DNA from: Dipteris shenzhenensis
Taxonomy: Eukaryota; Polypodiophyta; Polypodiopsida; Gleicheniales
Direction: 5' to 3' (one strand)
Length of the DNA: 64,000 nucleotides
Assembly (NCBI GenBank): GCA_047967505.1
Contig: CM106539.1
Below, one piece after another: positions 1 to 12,696 of the stretch. The translations under genes and the position numbers were made by a program. How positions within the stretch are numbered: the stretch's first letter is position 1; every line of letters begins with the position of its first letter. The notes below the pieces were generated by a model. The model did not search any database, had not been told where the DNA came from, and was given only the letters and a program-made list of their open reading frames with translations.

Positions 1-732
1 GTTATCCACTCTCGCGAAGTCCCTACTGGATACCCTTAATACTGCTTGATCGTAAATGAACTTCTTACAAATATATGCTGGAGTGGACGAAGCTAACTTA
101 TCTGTAGAAGCACTAAGGAGGGATCTTGTTAGTCTCCTCACTTCCCTCATTAAAGACAGCATCTTTAAGGGATCCCTACTTCCCACAATGTTTAGTTTCT
201 TTCTCTCCGCTAGTTTTTTCAAATAGTTACTGCAAAATAATCCGAATTCCCTCTCCATTGGGTTCAATATTTCCAACAACTCGAGGACTGAGTGTGATCA
301 CTTGGTTCCAGATCATATATAACACATTTAGTGTCCCACCAATGCTCAACTATTTTCTAAGGATATGTCCTAATCCCTTCTTCAAATATTCCTTTAATGT
401 GTTCTCAATCACAATTTCATTATCAATGGTACACACATGTCCCCATTCTATGTTAATGAATTTTGTAAAAGTATTGTTTTCACACCGACACATAATCTCT
501 TACCCATGTATGAATACTGTCCCAGGTTTACACAGTAAAGATGCTAAATTCTCGGAGAACTGCCAAGCAATGTTAGTATCTTTTATGGAGTCAATCACAT
601 TATGCATCTTCTAGTGATAGAGAACGTCTGTAGAAAGTTTTTTAATTGAGAACGTTTCAAGTAGAGGGTTATCAAATAATGCATGCATGAAGATGCTAGA
701 TTTCTTTTCTTTACTCATTAGAATTCTCTTGT
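1..732 (-). pseudogene. Penelope-like RT fragment, type b (cut by window edge)
   Basis: On the minus strand this encodes the N-terminal part and the region before the RT core; the core itself lies left of the window. It is identical to the same part of the copy at 6120-7330. A one-base insertion (CTCGAGGACTG where other copies have CTCGGGACTG, near 281) breaks the frame. The plus-strand frame here of about 160 codons is only the antisense shadow. Confidence 0.6.
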
Positions 733-872
733 TGTGTGGCAACAGCATGATACTTCTCAACCAAACATCACATACCTGCCATCAATCAATCATTGTCATC
801 ATCGAGCAGATGTCGTACAGGAAGATTCTTGTTCTTTGTATCAATGTATGACATGGTCTTACCCCATCTGAA

Positions 873-968
873 GACCTTTCATGGCCGTACCTGGGAATCT
901 GAGCTATTACCCCCTCTCAAGACCTTTGATGGCCGTACCTGGGAATCCGAGCTATCCAAATATACTGA
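873..968 (+). repeat. 48-bp minisatellite, two copies
   Basis: A unit starting GACCTTT-ATGGCCGTACC occurs at 873 and again at 921, a period of 48 bp (16 codons). The same doublet is in tandem units 2, 3 and 4 and near 22.3, 30.5, 33.0 and 39.0 kb. Only one copy is present near 25.8, 39.8 and 44.2 kb. Copy number therefore varies between modules. Confidence 0.85.
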
Positions 969-1387
969 ACTCTCCACCGCGGGTCGCCATTCAATCATCT
1001 TACAGGAATAGTGGTCTCTAGGTGAGTAGTATGATGTGCATCCCCATCCCCTGGTATATCCAATGCATCCCACTGATCTCCCTCTAGCTCGAGATGCATA
1101 TGCTCTAGCAGGTAGTGTCTGTGGGGACCGTAGCATGAGTTCCCCATATGACATTACTCCTGGTGATGGTTGGGGTAATAAAGGAGCAAGGGGGTTCAAA
1201 CGTAATAATGAAGTTGTTTAATGAACTAATGAAATGATTGATTCAAAGACTTTAAAGTATATCAAGGATGTTGGATTGAGATATGATAAAGAGTAGTAGA
1301 AATATAGGTTGAAACACACACTAGCCTAACCATTGTGAGGTAAGAAAATTCTCATGACTAATGCTTGGACTTGGCTTTGACTAGCAG

Positions 1388-1981
1388 GCCTCTTTGTGGC
1401 ACAAGGATTTGATGGCTCTTGGGTATGTGGGTCCACTACCCGCCCCATCACTTGGATGCCAGGCCATTATGACTATGCTGAATAAAAGAGTCCATGACAG
1501 AATCATTGCCATAGATATGCAGGAAATCAAAGAGCACCCTGAGTCAAATAAACTACTGGTTATGCTACTGTCCATCAATGATTGGTGCAGAATTTTAGTG
1601 ATTGGAAAGGGCAATACAGATAAAATTTTGGAGGTGATCAATTGGCTATCTTTGTCTTTGGACCAATTAATGGAGGAAGATAATATTGCTTTGGTGGAAT
1701 TTTCAGAGAAGTCTCCTGAAACAATGAGGGACCTCTTCATGTATTCCAATCTCCCTCCCCTAGCAGGACCTTTGTCCCTGCATAGTTTGGGCCTGAAATG
1801 CTTTCCTTTACCAAAAGGGTTCTCTTCCAACACAACACAACATAGTTTCTGTGACCTTGAGGGTCTATCACAGGATGTACAAGAGACAATATTCTCAGAT
1901 CAACTCATGCCTACTACTCCAATCACTCCAAAAAAGAGCTCTACGCATACATATACTAACCCATATTTCCCTCCATAGGTA
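1388..1981 (+). CDS. ORF-U, conserved frame of unknown function (unit 1, first copy)
   Basis: This is an open frame of about 195 codons antisense to the RT modules, with no in-frame ATG near its start. It opens just after a TAG at 1382, in the sequence GACTAGCAG, which looks like a 3' splice site. A GTAAG lies 48 bp upstream at 1340. The predicted protein is soluble-looking, with an early -NKRVHDRI-IDMQEIKEHPES- segment, an acidic middle (-EEDNIALVEF-) and a Pro/Ser/Thr-rich end; I recognise no domain. It ends at a TAG inside a CTAAC / pyrimidine / TAG context that resembles another acceptor; where that TAG is CAG (41.6 kb) the frame continues. Eleven copies exist in the window. It could be a captured gene exon or a chance frame kept by recent copying. 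Confidence 0.35.
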
Positions 1982-2186
1982 ATGGAAGCTGAATTGTTGG
2001 CATATGATAAAACAAAGTTTGGGAACTTCATGATATGAATTTATTAGCACCCTTTGCACCAGATATGTGGATTTTTTTGGCTGATCTTGCTGAAGCATCT
2101 AAAGCATTGGAAATGGAAGCAAAAAGCCAAGCATAGAGCTCAATATTAGCATCACACATAGCCACCCTCATTTAAACTTATGCCCA

Positions 2187-2411
2187 ATGTCAGCATTTGC
2201 TACATGCAGATGCCCTTCCCCCGTGGGTGTTTTTGGGAGGTGTAAGAGCCGGATTTCAAAAACAGAAAGGAGTACTCCTAAGTACCTGAATGATATCTTC
2301 AATGTTGGGAGACCTTATATCAAGTGCAAATGTTTGGAGGATGCTAGCACACAGTTGTTATCCCTATCCCCCAACTTGACTTGCAATATTTCATATTTTG
2401 GCACTTGTTGA
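2187..2411 (+). CDS. Short conserved frame downstream of ORF-U, unknown
   Basis: This is a 74-codon frame with six cysteines, following ORF-U on the same strand. It recurs with few changes near 8764, 15341, 20836-21060 (minus), 27979-28203 (minus), 35351-35575 (minus), 36645-36869 (minus) and 41887. Between it and ORF-U a further short frame begins at the ATG at 2036 (-LLAPFAPDMWIFLADL-), one base out of frame with ORF-U. All three could be pieces of one decayed gene. No family is recognised, and the opposite strand is also open here in several copies, so coding status is weak. Confidence 0.22.
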   Translation: MSAFATCRCPSPVGVFGRCKSRISKTERSTPKYLNDIFNVGRPYIKCKCLEDASTQLLSLSPNLTCNISYFGTC

Positions 2412-3457
2412 ACTCCCAAACATATTCCGTAAATGGTAATAATACAAGATAAAAAATAATAACTAGTAAGTGGCAGTAATCATTCCTTTAATAAATACAA
2501 CAAATAGGAGTGACTCGTGAAGAACGAATGGCATATACATATCTTATAAACATCTACCAAGCGTATAGGACCCTTACCATCCTTGGAGGCGATATGACTT
2601 CTCTGTCATGTCTCCAAAGAGTATAACCATGCCGCTTGTTACTACTCGAGGCTCTGTGTCATTGCATAAATTCCCAGCAATTGACATCCTAGCTCTCGGC
2701 TCTCATAGGGCATGCATCTCGCCCTCAACCATCACAAAGCTGCTCGTCCGATGTAATCTTGATTGAACATCCAGACGACTAGATCAACTTGTATGGGTTT
2801 ACATTAGGGACATCGTGTTTCCGTTGCGCTAGGTCCGCCACTCCTGTGGAGTGTCTAGGGATTACCTTTGCTTCCTTGTATCCCACCGAGGTACTCAACG
2901 AATCGTTGCTCAGTTGGGCACTCCAGAATTACCATCCAACCCTCTGTGCTCTACCCATTCATATACAAAGTACTAGCATATCGTAAGGGAACATGAGAAG
3001 GTAAGCATGGAGGAGCCCGTTCTAGCTAGCATTCCTTGCCTCGCTCCATACGTTAGAGGTGCAATAAAATGAAAGGGATGGATCCATCAACAAAGTCTCT
3101 CCTGCGTAAACGATGGGGGAGCACAATGCCGTTTGGCTACCGTATCTTCGCTTTCCCTCCAAGACTAACCTATTGCTAGTGGTGCGGCTCAAGATAAGAA
3201 TGTCTCCTGTTCTTCTGCTCTTTCAAATAAAACACACGATATTTAGATTGCGGGCCGCGTTCTAGCTCTTGCAGTCACGTCTCGAGTATATCTAGGTCAT
3301 AACTCACTTGTGCTCCTTCCATTTATGAACTTGTACACACTTCTCGGAGTCCTCTAGCAACTCCCTAAACTTATTCAGTGCTCTCAGTTCCTTTTTTGTG
3401 TGTGCTCCCCTTCCTCTTCTCGTTCAGTCAGTCTTAGAATGGTGAGTATTTTGCTAC

Positions 3458-4408
3458 TCAGTGCCAGTCTTTTTTCCTATTCCAGTTTAGGTTCAGATAC
3501 CTCTTTCCCTCTCCTCCATAGACCATGCTGATGACTTCTGATATCACTTTCTTCAACCCATATTTCCCATCCAAAGGGATATTTTCATAACATTGACCTA
3601 TATCTGTAGTGAAGACCGATTGGATACTTTGTGGTAACTTCAATTTCACCTCGTATATGGAACCGACAATCCAAAATGCACTCACTGTAACATTAGCCTT
3701 CAATTCAATTTGATCTTGGAGATCCCTAGATGAATTCATGATGGGATCCAAACATCTTGTAATGCAAAAGTAATTAATGATGCCAATTCCAAGAATATAC
3801 AAAGGTGTGCATTAGTAATCCATCTGAAAGTGTTTTTGTGAGATTTGAAAGTAGCCATTACATATGGGAAAGTATGAGAATCTAGAGTAATATTCAAGTT
3901 GAATTTTTGAATATCTTTGACCAGTCGGTCTAAGATGTCTAGGTTATCCACTCTCTCGAAGTCCCTGCTGGATACCCTTAATACTGTTTGGTCGTAAATG
4001 AACTTCTTACAAATATATGCTAGAGTGGATGAAGCTGACTTATCTGTAGAAGCACTAAGGAGGGATCTTCTTAGTCTCCTCCCTTCGTTCATTACACACA
4101 GCATCTTTAAGGGATCCCTACTTCCCACAATGTTTAGTTTCTTTCTCTCCGCTGGTTTTTCCAAATAGTTACTGCAAAATAATCCAAATTCCCTCTCCAT
4201 TGGGTTCAATATTTCCAACAACTTGGGACTGAGTGTGATCACTTGGTTCTAGATCATATATAATACATTTAGTGTCCCACCAATGCTCAACTGTTTTCTA
4301 AGGATATGTCCTAATCCCTTCTTCAAATATTCCTTTAATGTGTTCTCAATCACAATTTCATTATCAATGGTACACACGTGTCCCCATTCTATGTTAATGA
4401 ATTTTGTA
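3458..4408 (-). pseudogene. Penelope-like RT fragment, type a
   Basis: The minus strand encodes the pre-core region, the fingers motif (-FKSHKNTFRWITNAH-) and palm motif A (-TTDIGQCYENIPLD-), with the motif-A aspartate intact. Motifs B and C are absent, because the RT stops just after -NWNRKK- as in every array copy. Lesions are a TAG replacing a tryptophan codon near 4249 and a one-base deletion in CAAGATGTTTGG near 3752 that splits the frame. Upstream, the RT is fused at about 4408 to unrelated module sequence (TATGGGATTTTTGG). Confidence 0.72.
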
Positions 4409-4827
4409 TGGGATTTTTGGAAAAAAGAAAGAGTGCTAATGAATGAATTGGGACACCCTGTAGTCCCCTTCCAATTTATATTCAGTTGCTAATATTACGA
4501 AATCTTTACTTCCAGGAAGGCCAATGTAACGATTTATAATATTCTATGATCCAGTTGTGTGGGGAACAATAGGACTTGGGATTTAAGGGACTTTGGAGAA
4601 TTACATGGGAAAGGGGTGTAATTCTTGCAATTACAAACAATAGATTTGAAGTTGTTTAATGAACTAATGAAATGATTGATTCAAAGACTTTAAAGTATAT
4701 CAAGGATGTTGGATTGAGATATGATAAAGAGTAGTAGAAATGTAGGTTGAAACACACACTAGCCTAACCATTGTGAGGTAAGAAAAATCTCATGACTGAT
4801 GGTTGGACTTGGCTTTGACTAGCAGGC

Positions 4828-5388
4828 CTCTTTGTGGCACAAGGGTTTGATGGCTCTTGGGTATGTGGTCTACTACCTGCCCCATCACTTGGATGCCAGG
4901 CCATTATGACTATGCTGAATAAAAGAGTCCATGACAGAATCGTTGCCATAGATATGCAGGAAATCAAAGACCACCCTGAGTCAAATAAACTACTGGTTAT
5001 GCTACTGTCCATAAATGATTGGTACAGAATTTTAATGATTGGAAAAGGCAATACATATAAAATTTTGGAGGTGATCAATCGGCTATCTTTGTCTTTGGAC
5101 CAATTAATGGAGGAAGATGATATTGCTTTGGTGGAATTTGCAGAGAAGTCTCTTGAAACAATGAGGGACCTCTTCATGTATTCCAATCTCCCTCCCCCAG
5201 GAGGACCTTTGTCCCTAGATAGTTTGGGCTTGAAATGCTTTCCTTTACCAAAAGGGTCCTCTTCCAACACAACACAACATAGTTTCCGTGATCTTGAGGG
5301 TCTATCAGAGGATGTACAAGAGACAATATTCTCATATCAACTCATGGCTACTACTCCAATCACTCCAAAAAAGAGCTCTATGTAGAAC
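4828..5388 (+). CDS. ORF-U, second copy in unit 1, 3' truncated
   Basis: This is the same unknown frame as at 1388 but cut at AAGAGCTCTATG, where the sequence jumps to a distant part of the module (GAACCATTATAGAGCTGC). The last residues and the acceptor-like site are lost. It carries private changes, for example tyrosine for cysteine in the -INDW-RI- segment. Confidence 0.28.
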
Positions 5389-6119
5389 CATTATAGAGCT
5401 GCTCGTCCGACGTAATCTCGACTAACATCCAGATGACTAGATCAACTTGTATGGCTTTACGTTAGGGACATCGCGTTTCCGTTGTGCTAGGTCTGCCACT
5501 CCTATGGAGTGTCTAGGGATTACCTTTGCTTCCTTGTATTCCACCGAGGTACTCAACGAATCGTTACTCAGTTGGGCACTCCAAAATTACTGTCCAACCC
5601 TCTGTGCTCCACCCATTCATATACAGAGTACTAGCATATCGTAAGGGAACATGAGAAGGTAAGCATGGAGGAGCCCGTTCTAGCTAGCATTCCTTGCCTC
5701 GCTCCATACGTTAGAGGTGCAATAAAACGAAAGGGATGGATCCATCAACAAAGTATCTCCTTCGTAAACGATGGGGGAGCTCACTGCCATTTGGCTAGCG
5801 TATCTTCGCTTTCGCTCCAAGACTAAGCTATTGCTAGTGGTGCGGCTCAAGATAAGAACATCTCTTGTTCTTCTACTCTGTGAAATAAAACACATGATAT
5901 TTAGATTGCGGGCCGCGTTCTAGCTCTTGCAGTCATGTCTCGAGTATATCTAGGTCATAACTCACTTGTGCTCCTTCCATTTATGAACTTGTACACACTT
6001 CTCGGAGTTCTCTAGCAACTCCCTAAACTTGTTCAGTGCTCTCAGCTCCTTTTTTGTCTGTGCTCCCCTTCCTCTTCTCGTTCACTTAGTCTTAGAATGG
6101 TGAGTATTTTGCTACACAA

Positions 6120-7330
6120 TGCTAGTCTTTTTTCCTATTCTAGTTTAGGTTCAAATACCTCTTGCCCTTTCCTCCATAGGCCATGCTGATGACTTCTGAT
6201 ATCACTTTCTTCAACCCATTCATAACATTGATCTATATTTGTAGTGAAGACCGATTGGATACTTTGTGGTAAATTCAATTTCACCTCGTATATGGAATCG
6301 ACAATCCAAAATGCTCTCACTATAACGTTAGCCTCCAATTCGATTTGATCTTGGAGATCCTAGATGAATTCATGATGGGATCCAAACATGCTTGTAATGC
6401 AAAAGTAATTAATGATGCCAATTTCAAGAATATACAAAGGTGTGCATTAGTAATCCATCTGAAAGTGTTTTTGTGAGATTTGAAAGTAGCCATTACATAT
6501 GGGAAAGTATGAGAATCCAGAGTAATATTCAAGTTAAAGTTTTGAATATCTTTGACTAGTCGGTCCAAGATGTCTGGGTTATCCACTCTCGCGAAGTCCC
6601 TACTGGATACCCTTAATACTGCTTGATCGTAAATGAACTTCTTACAAATATATGCTGGAGTGGACGAAGCTAACTTATCTGTAGAAGCACTAAGGAGGGA
6701 TCTTGTTAGTCTCCTCACTTCCCTCATTAAAGACAGCATCTTTAAGGGATCCCTACTTCCCACAATGTTTAGTTTCTTTCTCTCCGCTAGTTTTTTCAAA
6801 TAGTTACTGCAAAATAATCCGAATTCCCTCTCCATTGGGTTCAATATTTCCAACAACTCGAGGACTGAGTGTGATCACTTGGTTCCAGATCATATATAAC
6901 ACGTTTAGTGTCCCACCAATGCTCAACTATTTTCTAAGGATATGTCCTAATCCCTTCTTCAAATATTCCTTTAATGTGTTCTCAATCACAATTTCATTAT
7001 CAATGGTACACACATGTCCCCATTCTATGTTAATGAATTTTGTAAAAGTATTGTTTTCACACCGACACATAATCTCTTACCCATGTATGAATACTGTCCC
7101 AGGTTTACACAGTAAAGATGCTAAATTCTCGGAGAACTGCCAAGCAATGTTAGTATCTTTTATGGAGTCAATCACATTATGCATCTTCTAGTGATAGAGA
7201 ACGTCTGTAGAAAGTTTTTTAATTGAGAACGTTTCAAGTAGAGGGTTATCAAATAATGCATGCATGAAGATGCTAGATTTCTTTTCTTTACTCATTAGAA
7301 TTCTCTTGTTGTGTGGCAACAGCATGATAC
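6120..7330 (-). pseudogene. Penelope-like RT fragment, type b, heavily damaged
   Basis: It runs from the N-terminal part (near 7330) to motif A. Four lesions are visible: the one-base insertion near 6858, a one-base deletion near 6359 (GATCCTAGATG against GATCCCTAGATG), a deletion of about 25 bases near 6219 that removes the residues after -CYE-, and a change of the motif-A aspartate to asparagine (-TTNIDQCYE-). All four recur in the copies at 12,697 and 16,326. Confidence 0.7.
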
Positions 7331-7964
7331 TTCTCAACCAAACATCACATACCTGCCATCAATCAATCATTGTCATCATCGAGCAGATGTCGTACAGGAA
7401 GATTCTTGTTCTTTGTATCAATGTATGACATGGTCTTACCCCATCTGAAGACCTTTCATGGCCGTACCTGGGAATCTGAGCTATTACCCCCTCTCAAGAC
7501 CTTTGATGGCCGTACCTGGGAATCCGAGCTATCCAAATATACTGAACTCTCCACCGCGGGTCGCCATTCAATCATCTTACAGGAATAGTGGTCTCTAGGT
7601 GAGTAGTATGATGTGCATCCCCATCCCCTGGTATATCCAATGCATCCCACTGATCTCCCTCTAGCTCGAGATGCATATGCTCTAGCAGGTAGTGTCTGTG
7701 GGGACCGTAGCATGAGTTCCCCATATGACATTACTCCTGGTGATGGTTGGGGTAATAAAGGAGCAAGGGGGTTCAAACGTAATAATGAAGTTGTTTAATG
7801 AACTAATGAAATGATTGATTCAAAGACTTTAAAGTATATCAAGGATGTTGGATTGAGATATGATAAAGAGTAGTAGAAATATAGGTTGAAACACACACTA
7901 GCCTAACCATTGTGAGGTAAGAAAATTCTCATGACTAATGCTTGGACTTGGCTTTGACTAGCAG

Positions 7965-8558
7965 GCCTCTTTGTGGCACAAGGATTTGATGGCTCTTGGG
8001 TATGTGGGTCCACTACCCGCCCCATCACTTGGATGCCAGGCCATTATGACTATGCTGAATAAAAGAGTCCATGACAGAATCATTGCCATAGATATGCAGG
8101 AAATCAAAGAGCACCCTGAGTCAAATAAACTACTGGTTATGCTACTGTCCATCAATGATTGGTGCAGAATTTTAGTGATTGGAAAGGGCAATACAGATAA
8201 AATTTTGGAGGTGATCAATTGGCTATCTTTGTCTTTGGACCAATTAATGGAGGAAGATAATATTGCTTTGGTGGAATTTTCAGAGAAGTCTCCTGAAACA
8301 ATGAGGGACCTCTTCATGTATTCCAATCTCCCTCCCCTAGCAGGACCTTTGTCCCTGCATAGTTTGGGCCTGAAATGCTTTCCTTTACCAAAAGGGTTCT
8401 CTTCCAACACAACACAACATAGTTTCTGTGACCTTGAGGGTCTATCACAGGATGTACAAGAGACAATATTCTCAGATCAACTCATGCCTACTACTCCAAT
8501 CACTCCAAAAAAGAGCTCTACGCATACATATACTAACCCATATTTCCCTCCATAGGTA
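7965..8558 (+). CDS. ORF-U, unit 2 first copy
   Basis: This copy is identical in translation to the copy at 1388, being the tandem repeat of it. Function is unknown. Confidence 0.33.
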
Positions 8559-10034
8559 ATGGAAGCTGAATTGTTGGCATATGATAAAACAAAGTTTGGG
8601 AACTTCATGATATGAATTTATTAGCACCCTTTGCACCAGATATGTGGATTTTTTTGGCTGATCTTGCTGAAGCATCTAAAGCATTGGAAATGGAAGCAAA
8701 AAGCCAAGCATAGAGCTCAATATTAGCATCACACATAGCCACCCTCATTTAAACTTATGCCCAATGTCAGCATTTGCTACATGCAGATGCCCTTCCCCCG
8801 TGGGTGTTTTTGGGAGGTGTAAGAGCCGGATTTCAAAAACAGAAAGGAGTACTCCTAAGTACCTGAATGATATCTTCAATGTTGGGAGACCTTATATCAA
8901 GTGCAAATGTTTGGAGGATGCTAGCACACAGTTGTTATCCCTATCCCCCAACTTGACTTGCAATATTTCATATTTTGGCACTTGTTGAACTCCCAAACAT
9001 ATTCCGTAAATGGTAATAATACAAGATAAAAAATAATAACTAGTAAGTGGCAGTAATCATTCCTTTAATAAATACAACAAATAGGAGTGACTCGTGAAGA
9101 ACGAATGGCATATACATATCTTATAAACATCTACCAAGCGTATAGGACCCTTACCATCCTTGGAGGCGATATGACTTCTCTGTCATGTCTCCAAAGAGTA
9201 TAACCATGCCGCTTGTTACTACTCGAGGCTCTGTGTCATTGCATAAATTCCCAGCAATTGACATCCTAGCTCTCGGCTCTCATAGGGCATGCATCTCGCC
9301 CTCAACCATCACAAAGCTGCTCGTCCGATGTAATCTTGATTGAACATCCAGACGACTAGATCAACTTGTATGGGTTTACATTAGGGACATCGTGTTTCCG
9401 TTGCGCTAGGTCCGCCACTCCTGTGGAGTGTCTAGGGATTACCTTTGCTTCCTTGTATCCCACCGAGGTACTCAACGAATCGTTGCTCAGTTGGGCACTC
9501 CAGAATTACCATCCAACCCTCTGTGCTCTACCCATTCATATACAAAGTACTAGCATATCGTAAGGGAACATGAGAAGGTAAGCATGGAGGAGCCCGTTCT
9601 AGCTAGCATTCCTTGCCTCGCTCCATACGTTAGAGGTGCAATAAAATGAAAGGGATGGATCCATCAACAAAGTCTCTCCTGCGTAAACGATGGGGGAGCA
9701 CAATGCCGTTTGGCTACCGTATCTTCGCTTTCCCTCCAAGACTAACCTATTGCTAGTGGTGCGGCTCAAGATAAGAATGTCTCCTGTTCTTCTGCTCTTT
9801 CAAATAAAACACACGATATTTAGATTGCGGGCCGCGTTCTAGCTCTTGCAGTCACGTCTCGAGTATATCTAGGTCATAACTCACTTGTGCTCCTTCCATT
9901 TATGAACTTGTACACACTTCTCGGAGTCCTCTAGCAACTCCCTAAACTTATTCAGTGCTCTCAGTTCCTTTTTTGTGTGTGCTCCCCTTCCTCTTCTCGT
10001 TCAGTCAGTCTTAGAATGGTGAGTATTTTGCTAC

Positions 10035-10985
10035 TCAGTGCCAGTCTTTTTTCCTATTCCAGTTTAGGTTCAGATACCTCTTTCCCTCTCCTCCATAGAC
10101 CATGCTGATGACTTCTGATATCACTTTCTTCAACCCATATTTCCCATCCAAAGGGATATTTTCATAACATTGACCTATATCTGTAGTGAAGACCGATTGG
10201 ATACTTTGTGGTAACTTCAATTTCACCTCGTATATGGAACCGACAATCCAAAATGCACTCACTGTAACATTAGCCTTCAATTCAATTTGATCTTGGAGAT
10301 CCCTAGATGAATTCATGATGGGATCCAAACATCTTGTAATGCAAAAGTAATTAATGATGCCAATTCCAAGAATATACAAAGGTGTGCATTAGTAATCCAT
10401 CTGAAAGTGTTTTTGTGAGATTTGAAAGTAGCCATTACATATGGGAAAGTATGAGAATCTAGAGTAATATTCAAGTTGAATTTTTGAATATCTTTGACCA
10501 GTCGGTCTAAGATGTCTAGGTTATCCACTCTCTCGAAGTCCCTGCTGGATACCCTTAATACTGTTTGGTCGTAAATGAACTTCTTACAAATATATGCTAG
10601 AGTGGATGAAGCTGACTTATCTGTAGAAGCACTAAGGAGGGATCTTCTTAGTCTCCTCCCTTCGTTCATTACACACAGCATCTTTAAGGGATCCCTACTT
10701 CCCACAATGTTTAGTTTCTTTCTCTCCGCTGGTTTTTCCAAATAGTTACTGCAAAATAATCCAAATTCCCTCTCCATTGGGTTCAATATTTCCAACAACT
10801 TGGGACTGAGTGTGATCACTTGGTTCTAGATCATATATAATACATTTAGTGTCCCACCAATGCTCAACTGTTTTCTAAGGATATGTCCTAATCCCTTCTT
10901 CAAATATTCCTTTAATGTGTTCTCAATCACAATTTCATTATCAATGGTACACACGTGTCCCCATTCTATGTTAATGAATTTTGTA
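10035..10985 (-). pseudogene. Penelope-like RT fragment, type a (unit 2)
   Basis: This is the tandem copy of the type-a fragment, with the same TAG and the same one-base deletion. It has an intact motif-A aspartate and no motif B or C. Confidence 0.7.
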
Positions 10986-11404
10986 TGGGATTTTTGGAAA
11001 AAAGAAAGAGTGCTAATGAATGAATTGGGACACCCTGTAGTCCCCTTCCAATTTATATTCAGTTGCTAATATTACGAAATCTTTACTTCCAGGAAGGCCA
11101 ATGTAACGATTTATAATATTCTATGATCCAGTTGTGTGGGGAACAATAGGACTTGGGATTTAAGGGACTTTGGAGAATTACATGGGAAAGGGGTGTAATT
11201 CTTGCAATTACAAACAATAGATTTGAAGTTGTTTAATGAACTAATGAAATGATTGATTCAAAGACTTTAAAGTATATCAAGGATGTTGGATTGAGATATG
11301 ATAAAGAGTAGTAGAAATGTAGGTTGAAACACACACTAGCCTAACCATTGTGAGGTAAGAAAAATCTCATGACTGATGGTTGGACTTGGCTTTGACTAGC
11401 AGGC

Positions 11405-11965
11405 CTCTTTGTGGCACAAGGGTTTGATGGCTCTTGGGTATGTGGTCTACTACCTGCCCCATCACTTGGATGCCAGGCCATTATGACTATGCTGAATAAA
11501 AGAGTCCATGACAGAATCGTTGCCATAGATATGCAGGAAATCAAAGACCACCCTGAGTCAAATAAACTACTGGTTATGCTACTGTCCATAAATGATTGGT
11601 ACAGAATTTTAATGATTGGAAAAGGCAATACATATAAAATTTTGGAGGTGATCAATCGGCTATCTTTGTCTTTGGACCAATTAATGGAGGAAGATGATAT
11701 TGCTTTGGTGGAATTTGCAGAGAAGTCTCTTGAAACAATGAGGGACCTCTTCATGTATTCCAATCTCCCTCCCCCAGGAGGACCTTTGTCCCTAGATAGT
11801 TTGGGCTTGAAATGCTTTCCTTTACCAAAAGGGTCCTCTTCCAACACAACACAACATAGTTTCCGTGATCTTGAGGGTCTATCAGAGGATGTACAAGAGA
11901 CAATATTCTCATATCAACTCATGGCTACTACTCCAATCACTCCAAAAAAGAGCTCTATGTAGAAC
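11405..11965 (+). CDS. ORF-U, unit 2 second copy, 3' truncated
   Basis: This is the tandem copy of the truncated frame at 4828, ending at the same joint. Confidence 0.27.
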
Positions 11966-12696
11966 CATTATAGAGCTGCTCGTCCGACGTAATCTCGACT
12001 AACATCCAGATGACTAGATCAACTTGTATGGCTTTACGTTAGGGACATCGCGTTTCCGTTGTGCTAGGTCTGCCACTCCTATGGAGTGTCTAGGGATTAC
12101 CTTTGCTTCCTTGTATTCCACCGAGGTACTCAACGAATCGTTACTCAGTTGGGCACTCCAAAATTACTGTCCAACCCTCTGTGCTCCACCCATTCATATA
12201 CAGAGTACTAGCATATCGTAAGGGAACATGAGAAGGTAAGCATGGAGGAGCCCGTTCTAGCTAGCATTCCTTGCCTCGCTCCATACGTTAGAGGTGCAAT
12301 AAAACGAAAGGGATGGATCCATCAACAAAGTATCTCCTTCGTAAACGATGGGGGAGCTCACTGCCATTTGGCTAGCGTATCTTCGCTTTCGCTCCAAGAC
12401 TAAGCTATTGCTAGTGGTGCGGCTCAAGATAAGAACATCTCTTGTTCTTCTACTCTGTGAAATAAAACACATGATATTTAGATTGCGGGCCGCGTTCTAG
12501 CTCTTGCAGTCATGTCTCGAGTATATCTAGGTCATAACTCACTTGTGCTCCTTCCATTTATGAACTTGTACACACTTCTCGGAGTTCTCTAGCAACTCCC
12601 TAAACTTGTTCAGTGCTCTCAGCTCCTTTTTTGTCTGTGCTCCCCTTCCTCTTCTCGTTCACTTAGTCTTAGAATGGTGAGTATTTTGCTACACAA

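Larger units (their letters stand above)
1..6577 (-). repeat. 6,577-bp compound tandem unit, copy 1
   Basis: The window opens inside this unit, so its left edge is arbitrary. The same sequence recurs exactly 6,577 bp later. The unit is itself two related halves, each with an RT fragment on the minus strand and ORF-U on the plus strand. In the first half the RT (3458-4408, type a) is fused at its N-terminal end to the AT-rich module of the second half. In the second half (RT 6120-7330, type b) the tail is shortened and ORF-U ends early. Conserved short frames such as 2187-2411 and 2789-2986 recur with the unit but have no recognisable product. The period is seen directly; the copying mechanism is inferred. 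Confidence 0.93.

Noticed and set aside
126-614. A 162-codon plus-strand frame repeated in each unit
   Set aside because: It is the exact antisense of the RT pre-core region. The minus-strand reading matches the RT of better copies, so this is a shadow.
1340-1387. A 48-nt GTAAG...CAG mini-intron before ORF-U
   Set aside because: The sites look good and ORF-U opens right at the CAG. However, 48 nt is too short for a normal plant intron, and the in-phase upstream exon meets a TAG within 15 bases. Kept only as a hint.
2789-2986. A 65-codon frame (-GITFASLYPTEVLNESLLSW-) recurring in every tail
   Set aside because: It uses no ATG in most copies, resembles no protein and is conserved no better than its flanks; probably chance in recently copied DNA.
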